Source: Metridium senile | Lineage: Eukaryota; Cnidaria; Anthozoa; Actiniaria; Metridiidae | Assembly: GCA_949775045.1 (NCBI GenBank) | Contig: OX459110.1 | Location: 9,226,470 to 9,290,469, forward strand | Reading direction: 5' to 3' | DNA: 64,000 nt | In this document: one piece after another, positions 39,801-53,800 of the stretch | Layout: each line of letters opens with the position of its first letter | Position numbering within the stretch: position 1 is the first letter of the stretch | Translations under genes and position numbers: made by a program | The notes under the pieces: generated by a model | Told to the model about the DNA's origin: nothing | Database searches by the model: none | The model's input: only the letters and a program-made list of their open reading frames with translations

Positions 39801-42800
39801 AATGCTAACATAAGCGATCGATTATTCAAGCGCCATGGTCGTTGGAAATCGGAGAAAGCCAAAGACGGGTACATAAAGGATAACATAGAGTCACTGCTTT
39901 CAGTGTCTAAGTCCTTGGGAATTTAAAATTGCCTCAATTATTAATGTCTTCAAAGTCAATATTATTATTATCATTTTTTGCCTCAACATTCCCGTTCTTT
40001 GTGTCGCACGCCTGTCGTGTGGACATACTCCTAAAAGTCTGTGCAGTATTACATGATAAATGTTTTATATTCGGTTGAGCGGGAGAGCGAATTAGAATAT
40101 AAATGTATTTATCATGGGTTACGCAACTAGCGCATGAAGGGCGCTGGTATGTAGTTGTTGTGTTAGGGAGGGTCAGTTCATTAGCGCGACGCTAATATAT
40201 ATTCAGTTTACAAGAATATAATCCATTCGCGTCCTACGACTGAATAGCGTGCCAACAAAAAATGATAATAATAAATTACAAGTATACTCCAGAGCATCCT
40301 ACTGTGCTATGCCCTTGAGAGTGGACATCGAGTATGAAGAACAACATTACACTGGTATTATAATTGTTATAAACACCACATCAATATAAATACTATTGAC
40401 ACTATAACATATACATGTATATTGATTTACTATGAATTTGAATAAAGTGTAGCACGCCTGTCGTGTGGACATACTCCTAAAAGTCTGTGCAGTATTACAT
40501 GATAAATGTTTTATATTCGGTTGAGCGGGAGAGCGAATTAGAATATAAAAAGAGAAATGCTCTCTTGCATATATAGTAAAACCATCCATATTTGTTAGTG
40601 AAATACAAAAAATATCTGTGTGAATATTCATCTTGATAAAAAATACAATAGCTTGTAATAAATTAAGGTAATTCTAGTCCCTTATTTTGCACCGGGCACA
40701 TTTCTGCGCATGTTTCAAAATTTATAAAATTACGACTTTTATGGGAATTTTTATTTCTATTACGCGTTAAAAACATTTCAAGATAAAATAAAAAGAGTAA
40801 ACAACAGCAAATTTGTATGTTTACCTCATTGACTAGTACTCTATTCATAGCTGCAGCCTGCTCAGCTTTGACTTTCTTTTTATGTCTTATCTCTTCTATA
40901 TTCAGCTTATCCCTCGGATCTAGACCAAGTCTTTCTCTAAACTCTTCATTCTCCATTTCTAGCTCATTTACTGCTAGATTGAGTTGGTTGACTTCACTAG
41001 TAAGACGCTCTACATCCCTAGATGAAAAAAAAAAACTTAACTTAGAACAATCGATTTGATATCTTATAATAAAATAGGCATTTAATAAATGAATGACTAA
41101 ATGGATGGACAACTGATTGAATGGATGAATAAAGAAGGGAAGTAAGGTAAAATCAATGAACAGATGGATGGAAGAATGGATGAATGGATGAGTGAATAAA
41201 GAAAGGAAGTAGGATAAAATGAAAGAATGGGTGGATTTATGGATTGACTAATGGATGAATGGATGAATGGATAAATAAATATATGGATGAATAAATTAAT
41301 GAATAAATGAACGAATGGATGGATGAATGAATGAGTAAACGAATGAACAAATTAAATAAAAAAGTGGATGGATTAATAAATGAATGCATGCATGAATGAA
41401 TGAATGAATGAATGAATAAGAAATGTATGTAGATATGAATTAATTAATGAATAAATGGATGGATGATTGAATGAATGAATGAATAAACAAATGGATGAAT
41501 GAATGAATAAACAAATGGATGAATGAATGAACAAATAAATAAACAAACGAACGAATGAATGAATGAAAGAAAGAACAAATATATAAACAAACAAACAAAA
41601 TGAATGAATAAACAAAAAAATACACAAATGGATGGATGGATGGATGGATGGATGGATGGATGGGATATAAATGCATCTATGAGCAAATGAATGTAAAAAT
41701 GAACTACAATGTAGATGAATAAACAATAAGCAAAGAGACATACTGATCACGAATTCTAATATGAGCTTTGTGATCCTTGATTTCTTGTACTGCTTCACTA
41801 AGGCCATACTCTCCCTATAAGAAAACAAAGGTATTGGAATAAAAGAACTTCTAGTTATACCATGCAGAATAAATATGCATAAGCAAAAGGATTAAGTGAA
41901 AAATATTATTTCTGACTATGAAGTCATGCACACTTCGATACGTTGTAAAATTTATTTTGCGTATTTTGTTTTTTTAATAATTGTTTTTATTATATCTACA
42001 AACATACATAATTACATACAACACGAGAAAGATAACTTACGATAATTAATTTTACAATATTATTTTACGTATATTTATTCTGAAAGGCATTGGAGACACA
42101 CCATTCAATGAAAATTTAAAAGGTACACCAAAACAGATGTGTTACCTTCTCATATTGCATCATTCTGGCCATTAAATCATTGAGCTGTTTGTCTTTCTGT
42201 CTTGCAGCTTCCTCAGCCTGAAATAGAAAACAAATATTATTATATTAATGTGATTATCTATCTATTATTGTAATTATCATTTCTTATTTTTTTTCATAAT
42301 TTCTTTTCAGCGCCTAGAGCAGTCCTGGATAAGCGCTATACATTTTTAATATTTTTATGCAAGTGTTAGTTTAAGTGGGGCTAATAGTGATGATAAATGC
42401 ATGACAGTATGTTATAATAATGACACCTAGAATGGGAATAAAAAAAAGATTGAGGGATTTATACCTTTAGCATTCTGTCTCTGTCTTGGCCTGAAAGGAG
42501 CTGTTCTCTTCTTAGAGTAGACCCTAGTTCTACTATTTTCTTTTGCTGGTATGCAGATGGTACACCTAGATATAAGAATAATAATGAATGAATGAATGAC
42601 TGTGGCGAACTTTATCCAGACTTGCAGACTAACTGGACTGAGTAGGGGACTACAATCATGTGCAAAATTGTTGGGACATTGTCACTTTTTTATGGGCGTT
42701 TTTGTTTGCGTTTAAAAATATATGCAAAATTCATTGCTTACATGTACAAACCCCCTCCCCCCTAAGCAATGTTGATTGGTCTTTCAAATGAAAAGCATTT

Positions 42801-45800
42801 TACACTCCCACAATTCAATATTGAAACGGGGGAGAGGGGGAAACGTGAAAATTTTATACAAAACCTTTACATGTAAAAAACGGGCAATGTCCCAAGGTAT
42901 TTTGCACATGATTGTAGAAGGAATGCAATTGAAGGCAGCTAACAATCGTTAAAATGTCTCAGAGGTACATGTACATGGTTAGTGGCACTGAGGCAATGAG
43001 TTCAAGGACAATTTGTGCAAAAGATTTTCCGGTATAGAGATAATTCAGTTTTTTTTAGGATCTGGTATAGAGGGGTTCTACTGTACTTTGACATTTAGAA
43101 TTAGAACTATTTGTATTTATTTGAACCCAGAACTGACCACCTAGAGGCATTAACTATGTCTCTGAGACATGTACCTTTTTCAGAATGTGCTTTAACTTCT
43201 TCAACTTGATCTGTTACTCCTTTCATTTCAACTGTAACCTGTAAACAAAATAAGACTGAGTCAATTTAAAAATTGAAAATTTGCAATGGCAGAAATAATT
43301 ACAGTGCGAATCGAAAAACCGTGTGCACCCAGAAATGTTTTAGAAATCGTTTATTGTTCGTTGAACAACTCATAAACAACTCTAACTACAAAAAGTTTAT
43401 CATACTAAAAATCAGTCAAACTTCTTGCGGTGATATAGTTGTTTCTGAGTTGTTCAACGAACCAAACACGATTTCTAAAATATCTGTGGGTGCCCACGGT
43501 TTTGTGATTCGCACTGTAAGATTGAATATAACTTTTTATGTTGAATGTCTACAACCTCAGCCTGATAGCTTGTAATGCTTGTAATAGAAGATTCTTTATA
43601 ATTTGAATACAGCTTACAAGTGGTAATATAAGAAATGTACACAGTATCAAACAATTGAAGCTAATTGAAACACTTCAAAATTCCACAGGCTGTAGTCAAA
43701 TTCTAAAGAATATATTGCACATGCTATTGAGGCTGAGGTTGTTCGATTGGTACTGTCAAAGGTTCACAGAAATAAGGGACGTACCATTTAATATTTGTAG
43801 GGGGCTGGGTTAAATCCCCCCAAAAAATATCGAGCAAGCTCTCCAACCAAAAAATTGTGAACATCAATATGGAAAAAAAAATATAGCTTGGTACAGCAAA
43901 AAAAAAATATCCTGCAACACTGGAGGGCGAAAAAAAAAAAAATTTCGAGCAAGCTGAAAATCTACCCACCCCCCTACAAAAATCAAATGGTCCGTCCCTA
44001 AGATAGAGTACTAGTGAATTTAAAAATTCAAAATATGCAATGACAGAAAGGCTTAAAGCATACATGTAGTATGTGTGAGTACAGACCTTTTCAAGTTCCT
44101 GTTTAAGTGTTTGTATTTGTTCCTCTTTTTCCATTAATGCCTAGAAATAGTGATTAAAACATATTAATAATCAGTTGACATCATCATCTTCACCACCACC
44201 ACCACCACCATCATATGCATCATCTTCAGTTACTGTCATCATCATTACCACCACCACCATCATCATAATCATCATCAATATCACAAGTAACACCAACACC
44301 ATCATCATCTTCATCATCAGTTACCATCATCATCATCATTACCACCACCACCATCATCATAATCATCATCAATATCACAAGTATCACCAACACCATCATC
44401 ATCTTCACCATCAGTTACCATCATCATCATCATTACCACCACCACCATCATCATAATCATCATCAATATCACAAGTATCCCCAACACCATCATCATCATC
44501 ATCTTCATCATCAGTTACCATCATCTTCATCATCAGTTACCATCATCATCATCATCATCATCATCATCATTACCACCACCACCATCATCATAATCATCAG
44601 CAATATCACAAGTATCACCAACACCATCATCATCTTCATCATCAGTTACCATCATCATCATCATCATCATTACCACCACCACCATCATCATAATCATTAT
44701 CAATATCACAAGTATCACCAACACCATCATCATCATATGCATCATCTTCAGTTACTGTCATCATCATCATCATCATTACCACCACCACCACCATCATCAT
44801 CATTAATATCACAAGTATCACCAACACCATCATCATCATCATCATCATCATTACCACCACCATCATCATAATCATCATCAATATCACAAGTATCACCAAC
44901 ACCATCATCATCATCATCTTCATCATCAGTTACCATCATCATCATCAACATCACATCACCATCATCATTACAATAATATTCAACATCACCATTATCACCA
45001 CCGCCACATCATCATCATCACCACCATATCACCACCCTCATCAAGTTGAACACCACCACCACCACCACCACCATCATTACAATAATAGTAATAGTCACTA
45101 CCATTATCACCACCAACATCACCACCATCATCAAGGTCATCTCCATCTCCATCATCATCATTATCACCACCATCATTAAAATAGTCATCATCACCCTTAT
45201 CACTACTGCAAACATACCTGTTGTAGCATGACCATTGATGATTTATCAGAGTCCATTTCAAGACCTGTAATTCTTTGTCTTAGCTCAGCAATAACTGCCC
45301 TGTGTTGGTCTATCTCAATATCTTTTGAAGCCATTATAGCCTTTACCAATCAAATGAATACATATTAATTATATGTCTTACAATGGTTTCTAGTGGCATA
45401 CCACTGAATATCCCACAATTCACTTGTATTTTGAAGGATACATACAAGCCATTAGGCTAGGCGAGGGAGTATGCAACGAAAATACAAGTGTTGGGTGGGA
45501 TATTCACAAGAAAACATTGTATAACTATTTTATCCCAAATTATATCAAATAAAACTGCAATGTATCATGCTGAATTTTGAATACTGCCAAATATGCAATA
45601 ACTTTCAAGAATTCTGATTAGCTGTATTAATTTTTAAATAAATCAAAATTATATTGTTTATGATAGACTTTGGCAAAAGAATCAGTGATCAAACCTTCCA
45701 TTCCTCCACTTTGAGATTGACAGCCATCATAATTTGATCATCTGCATCTGATTTGGACGAAACTTGGATTCTGAGATCATGGACCTATAATATACCATAA

Positions 45801-47865
45801 CATAATGTTGAGTGGATGTGCTGCATGTTAATAATAATAATAATAATAATGATCTTTATTGGGTATAACAGATAAAGTTTACACACTTTTTTCCAATCTG
45901 GCCCGTAGTATATAAAATGGAATTAATTGTTCTTGAGTGTAGTGATGTTTTAGTATAGTCTAGTGTTTTCAAGTGTAACATTGCTCTGTAATTAAACTCA
46001 TTACTATTGATTATCATCATCAAATGAATATAGACCGATGTCATAAAAATGGCCACCACTAATTATCATAATTATGTCTTAAAGTTATTAATAACATATT
46101 AAAGTTTGAAAAATATATATTAATTTCTGATGAAGTTATAAGGATTAAAAAAATACTGAAAACACCAAAACGAGGCATTTTAGGACTCAGTAGAAAATTA
46201 CATACAAATCTTTACATATTTATTCCACCATAACTTCGTTCACATTTTGTCCAGGGCTGTAAAACTTTCCAAAAATTTTTGTTAGTTCTTATATATGGCA
46301 GTGAAAAAATATTCATATCTGACTTAATTCTGAAAAACACTATGGCAGCCATTTATGACATGGGTGTATAGTGATCATTGCTTTGGTCATTACTATCATC
46401 ATCATAATTACCATGATCATTGTTATCATATCATCATATTGATCTTTAAAATTATCACCATCATAATCACCATTAATTTGTCACTTTTATCATAATCATG
46501 ACCATTGTGACCAATATGATTATATCATCAAGAATATCATCATCATCGTTACCATCATTATTATTATCATAATCACTAACATCATTATTGATCACTAACA
46601 TCATCATCATTGCAATCATCATTATTATTATCATAATCACTAACATCATCATCACTAACATCATCATCATTGCAATCATCACCATTATAATTATTAGTAT
46701 CATCATCATCATTACCATCATCATCATCATTGCAATCATCACCATTACAATTATTATTATCATCATCATCATTACCATCATCATCATTGCAATGACATCA
46801 CCATTATAATTATTAGTATCATCATCATCATTACCATCATCATCATTGCAATCATCACCATTATTATTATTATCATCATCATCTTGATTATTATTGTCAT
46901 AATTATAAATACTCACCTATTAATTAAAATAAATAGATATTCAATTAATATTGAATTGACTCTTTTGTTTGTATTTCAATCCTCTATTGTATTTATCAAC
47001 ATATTTAAGCGACTTGTCAAACTTTTACTTCAGAAAGCCTTGATAATGGAGTCAAGATGACTCCGAAATGTTGGATGTTTGCGTTAGTCTTATTATTAAA
47101 TTCAATTATTAATTGAATATATGTATTTATTTTAATTAATAGATGAGTAGTTATGATATTCACCTGTGCTCTCAGAGCATCCCTTTCTCTCCTCATCTCC
47201 TCAAGAATAAGATCTGATTGTTGAAGGACAGTCTGTCAAACAAATAACATAAAGCTTTATTGTTTTTACCAAATAATATAATTTAATATTTGACACAACT
47301 GATAGACAAGATTGATTGTTATTTTTCATCTCTTCAATACTACTAACCTTCAGTTTAGTGTACTCGTCTGTCATTTTATTCATCTCCATGGTTGATTCTT
47401 CAAGTTCTTTTTTGTTGTCTATTAGTTGATCATTAAGGGTCTCATTCTCTTCCTGGAGAATCTGGAAATAAAGAACATCCAACAATAAGTATGGTTCCAA
47501 TGGTGATTAATATAATATTATTGTGATTCCACTACAAATCATCATCATCATAATTATCATCATCATCATTAACATGATTCCACTACAAATCATCATCATC
47601 ATAATTATCATCATCATCATTTTACTGTGGAATCATCATCCTCTTTAACAATGACTCCACTACAAATCATCATCACCATCATCCTTATCCTCATTATCAA
47701 CAATTCCACTACAAATCATCGTCATCATGAAGAAGCATCATTATTGAAAAAGCAAGGATGGCACAGTTGGCTAGCTAGTGCACTGTCAGCTTTCTGTGCA
47801 AGAGGTCCCGAGTTCAATTCCCAGTGACCTTGTTTCAACTTCTCTTCTTTCCATGTAGCTTTAAG

Positions 47866-47897
<32 letters not shown>

Positions 47898-50800
47898 TGG
47901 AGAGAGGGAAGTAAAATGAGCGCACCATAGGCTCTCTGGAAGATCAGCTTCAGGTAAAAGGGATTTCCGACGTAAAATACAGCTCTTTACTTTTTTAACA
48001 TCATCATTATCAACGATTCTACTACAAATCATCATCATCATCTTCATTATCAACGATTCTACTACAAATCATCATCATCATCATCATCATTATCAACAAT
48101 TCTACTACAAATCATAATCACTATCATCATCATCTTCATTATCAACAATTCTACTACAAATGATATCACCATCATCATCATCTTCATTATCAACGATTCT
48201 ACTACAAATCATAATCACCATCACCATCATTATCAACAATTCTACTACAAATCATAATCACCATCATCATCATCTTTATTATCAACAATTCTACTACAAA
48301 TCATAATCACCATCACCATCATCTTCATTATCAACAATTCTACTACAAATCATAATCACCATAACCATCATCTTCATTATCAACAATTCTACTACAAATC
48401 ATAATCACAATCATCATCATCTTCATTATCAACGATTCTACTACAAATCATAATCACCATAACCATCATCTTCATTATCAACAATTCCACTACATATCAC
48501 CATCATCATCATCATCATCATCATCTTCATTATCAACAATTCTACTACATATCACCATCATCATCATCATCATCATCATCTTCATTATCAACAATTCCAC
48601 TACATATCACCATCATCATCATCATCATCATCTTCATTATCAACAATTCTACTACAAATCATAATCACCATCACCATCATCTTCATTATCAACAATTCTA
48701 CTACATATCACCATCATAATCACCATCATCATCATCTTCATTATCAACAATTCCACTACATATCACCATCATCATCATCATCATCATCATCATCTTCATT
48801 ATCAACAATTCTACTACAAATCATAATCACCATCACCATCATCTTCATTATCAACAATTCCACTACATATCACCATCATCATCATCATCATCATCATCTT
48901 CATTATCAACAATTCTACTACAAATCATAATCACCATCTTCATTATCAACAATTCCACTACATATCACCATCATTACCATAATCATCACCATCATCATCA
49001 CCATCATAATTATAATCTTCAGTCATCACCCTAATTATTATACTCCAATCACCATACACCATACATACCTTGATTTCATCTAAGTACTCTGATAGTTCCT
49101 TGTTCTTCTTGGCTACAGTGGACTTTATACTATCTCCTTCCCTTCGTGATGCTAAAGTTTCTCTCTAAAATAATATAACAAAATATTCTTGATATTTGAA
49201 AAGAACATTTTCCACAAAATAATATATTAAGTACTTATTGAAAGTTAGGTCAGGCCATACAGGAAAATATCTGGCTTGTGGTCATGAAGTACGGACCAAG
49301 CGCAGTGAGACAAAAATAAATTTAACCGTACAGTCCGACCTACCTACCTGGCGTGTGCCATCTTTTTGTGATGTTTCGAGTAGCGGGTCCATATGTGTCT
49401 GTACAGACCAGGTGAAAAAATCTGTACGGCCCCCATCACATGACTTTTTTCGAAGGTATTCTTAAGAGAGCACGCCGGCCAAAATATGGGTCATATAATA
49501 ATTTGATTTATTAATTACTGAACATTAAGTTGCAGAACCAGTGTGCAACAGCATTGATTTCTTAACTGATTCCCAGCATTATATAATTATTATTTGAAAA
49601 TTCTGTAACTAAATGACTTTTCCACAAGTCAAAAAGATATTATTAATTAAAGATTAATAACTTATTAATAAAATTATTTTTCAAACTGATTATTTTTCAA
49701 ACTGTCATTGAATCCAAACTCTTTGATATGGTCAATAATAAAATCAAAAAAATTTAAGCTGCTTTTGTTACTCCTGGAGCTGCAATAATTGCTTTGGGTC
49801 ATATTAAGGGGGCTTTCATTTATTAGTGTTTGGGGGGGGGGGGGGGGGGCAATATTGAGCTTTTATTAGTTATAAACTGGGCAAATATAGGGAAGTTATG
49901 ATATTTTTTACTGACCTGTTGTTCAAGCTGTCGTTGAAGGTCCCTACTATCCATTCTTGATCTCTCAAGCTACAAAATTAAAGTTACAAACTTGTAAATT
50001 ACCATAAGAACAGTAATAATTATATAATTCAATAGATTACTGCAGTGTTCATCTTTTTGTGAACTCAGGCATTGCTTGCAACGTCTAGTTGTGAATTATG
50101 CTGGCTACATGTACACAACTAGTCATTGGAATGTCTGAGTTTGTAGAAAGCTGAAAACCCGGAGTAGAGGCAAAATATTTAATCAATTATTTGTTTCACA
50201 AGTTTCATACTTTTGTTTGCCTGTTAATGTTTGTTTGTCTGTTCATTTGCTTGTTTGTTCATTTGCTTGTTTGTTTGTTTGATTATTTGTTTGTTTGTTT
50301 GTTTGATTATTTGTTTGTTTGATTATTTGCTTGTTTGTTTTTCCATTTGCTTGTCTGTTTATTTGCTTGTTTGTTTGTTTGATTATTTGTTTGTTTGTTC
50401 ATTTGCTTGTCTGTTTGCTTGCTTGCTTGTTTGTTCATTTGCCTGTTTGTTTGTTTGTTTGTTTGTTCATTTGTTTGTATGTTCATTTGCTTGTTTGTTT
50501 GTTTGATTATTTGTTTGTTTGTTCATTTGCTTGTCTGTTTATTTGCTTGTTTTTTGGTTTGATTATTTGCCTGTTTGTTTGCTTGCTTGTTTGTTCATTT
50601 GCTTGTTCGTTTGTTTGTTCATTTGCTTGTTTGTTTGTTTGTTTATTTGCTTGTTTTTTGGTTTGATTATTTGCCTGTTTGTTTGCTTGCTTGTTTGTTC
50701 ATTTACTTGTTTGTTTGTTTGTTCATTTGCTTGTTTGTTTGTTTGTTTATTTGCTTGTTTTTTGGTTTGATTATTTGCCTGTTTGTTTGCTTGCTTGTTT

Positions 50801-53800
50801 GTTCATTTGCTTGTTTGTTCATTTGCTTGTTTGCTTGTCTGTTTGTTCGTTTGTTTGTTTATGCTTGTTTGATTGTTTGTTTGCTTGTGGGATTTTTGTC
50901 TTTCGTTTTTGTTTATTTGTTAATTCCCAATACAAAAGTGGAACTAGAGTGAACGAAATGGTGACAACAGAGATAAGAGGAAGTGAATCCTAATGACTTG
51001 TTTTACCTCTCGTTTTAGGTTTCTACTCTCTCTTTCCATTTCTTCGATCCTGTTACTTAGCTGTTGAGAAAATGTGTAATTATTAATAACAACTATACTT
51101 TACAATAGAGCAAAAACACTAGAACCATGAAATAAAATAAAATAGTTAATAACTAATATTATAAATTATAAATTATATAATATAATATATATAAATGATA
51201 TTATTATTATTATTTATTATTAATAACTAATATAAGTTCTTATTTAGCGACTATTAGTTACTATCAAAAACAAGTAAAGTTGTAATGAGGTATTGTTTCC
51301 TTTTGTATTTGATGTTTCATTTTGAGTGATACTGACTAAATAGTCACTAAATAGAAACTATAAGTTAGTAACTATTTTGTTTTTATTTTATGGTTTTAGT
51401 GTTTTGCTCTAACTATCAAATGAAGTGTCTTAGTAAATAGGGTGAGGTTTTTAGAACTCTGATGGCACATCCTTTTCCAAACCTATTGAAAACCAGGTAG
51501 AGTATCCCCCCACTCCTCAATCCCTGGATGTCATGGATTTTCCTTCCAACTTGTACCTTGTCAGCTTTGTTCTTTTCCTCATACAGTGCCTGGTCCTTGT
51601 CAGTTAGATCCTGCTCCATGATCTAAACAAAACATATTGAGCAAATTAAAAATCATTAAGGCAGAGACAAAAAGTAACCAGTGTGTGGTTTGACCTATCT
51701 ACAGTGTATATTACAGGGCCCACTGTGCCTCCATCAATACTACATTTTCACGGCAAGATTTACTTTCATCTTGACAATAAACTAACATTGGAGTTTCAAA
51801 AGTACTATACAGTATTTGCATTCAATCTGGTTGAGTTGAACAGTGGCTCAAATCGGCCATGCATGCATATAATATATTTATTTACTACAAGGCCAAATGT
51901 AATTGGTGTATTGTTATAGACATTTTATGATCATGTAATAACAATAATAATAATAATTTATCAAGCAAAATAATGCTTTACAATGATCAAACTATTTACA
52001 TAAATTATAATGCTTACTCTATTCTTGTTAGAGAGTCTTTGAATTTCTCTCATGAAATCATCTCCCCCATCACCTGCATGTTTCTGGAACAAAAAGAAAA
52101 GACTGAATATATTATATATTTTATTAGACAGTTTGATGTGTAATATGGCTGGATATTTTATGAGCAAGATGCTTCTAGTAATTTGATGAGCCTTTAGGCA
52201 GATATGAACTAGTACACTACATTATTATATAACATATAGTGGTATACCGAGTGATATCAACTAGATAAAAAGCCTATCCTAGTCATGAAGATATCATTGA
52301 TATCACACATGTGTGATATTACTCTCAACCAATCAACTTTCAAAATATTTTTTGTTTTGTTTCAATCTGTTATATAATAAACAGAACATTACATGTGCGC
52401 TTGGAGATATGAATTTTATCTTCTCGTGTTGAAAAGATATCCCACTCATTCGCTGCGCTCACTCGTGGGATATCTTATCAACACTCAAAGATAAAATTCA
52501 TATCTCCGTGCGCCCATGTAATATCCTCTATATATCCACCAATGCATGTGCATATTACACATCAAACTGTCTATTCAAGTTATTCATTATCCAACCATCA
52601 GAAAAGGTTTTTTTGTTCTAACTTATAAAGCAAACTATGCTTTTTACTTGAAAGGCTAGTTATAGAGAAGTAAAAATATTGCTGGATATGTTTACTTGAT
52701 CCAGTGCCTACTTGATATTTTTACTTGTCTATGACTAGTTGAATAATAAGTCTTCTTACTGGTGGCCCACATTTTATGCCAGCAAGAACTTTCCAAAACA
52801 TACAAAAACAATAACCATATTTTCATCTTACAGTTTATGGCTTTTTATAAAATAATACAGTACTAAGCTTTCAGAGTTTTAATTTTTTCATTAGTGCACT
52901 GCAAACACTAATATCATTCTATGAAATATAAATAAATTACTTGTGTTAATGGCTCTAATGAAGCGGCTGTAAGTCACTATGAAAGACAGGTAAAGTTGTA
53001 TATAAAGTATACATAAAGTTCTAAAATGTTTGTAAATATGTTTTAATTTTCCTTATTGTAATTACACTCCATCATTAGTTTAATATGTATTGTTTTCATT
53101 TGACATGTGTATCTATACTCTGTAATTCCTATTTTAAGAATAAACTGCGGATGGCAGAAGTCGCTGCTCAAACGTATAAAAATTGAGAAGTGTTGTTTAC
53201 ATGTATATCATAAAAAGTTTGTAAATATATATTTCTTTACCCTGTATTCTCCCAGCTCTCTTCTAAGTATCTCATTTTCATCACGAAGACCCTGATCTGA
53301 TGACATTTAAGAACAAATATGTTGACACAGACTATAACTTACAATATTATTCAAGAATATAATAAATAAATACATATAATAATAATAATAATAATGATAA
53401 CATTATAGACTGAAATAATTACAATAATGATAATAAATGGATATTAGTGCATTTCTATAGCGCACACATAGACTACTTTCTTGTGATGCTTTAATACTAT
53501 AATTATTATAATAATGATTATATAATTTATAATGATATATTTAATCTATTATAATAATGATAATTTAAACACAAAGCAAAGCAGCAAGCAATCACAGATG
53601 ATTGCTAAAACACACAGCCTTGTATGTAAGTCCCTGCATAACAAAGGGGCACCCCAAACAATCATGATAGCAACCACTGAACAGCCCAAGTTCACCACAG
53701 CAAGCCCAGTAGCACAAAATACATTGCACACCTCAAGTCTAACCTTGCCTAATTCCATTTAGCCCCATGATTATAATATCATGCAATCTTGATTAGAACC

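Larger units (their letters stand above)
35289..40549 (+). mobile_element. DIRS-order (Ngaro/PAT-type) tyrosine-recombinase retrotransposon
   Basis: Full element in the intron between CEP290 exons 19 and 20, in the opposite orientation to CEP290. It has split direct repeats: A1 35289-35444 is repeated as A2 40102-40257 (156 bp, no difference seen), and B1 40006-40103 is repeated as B2 40452-40549 (98 bp). That gives A1-body-B1-A2-B2, the signature of Ngaro/PAT elements, which integrate through a circular intermediate without target-site duplication. The body holds gag-like, RT/RNase H and tyrosine recombinase ORFs. I saw no SGNH-hydrolase ORF of the kind found in many Ngaro elements. Confidence 0.93.
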
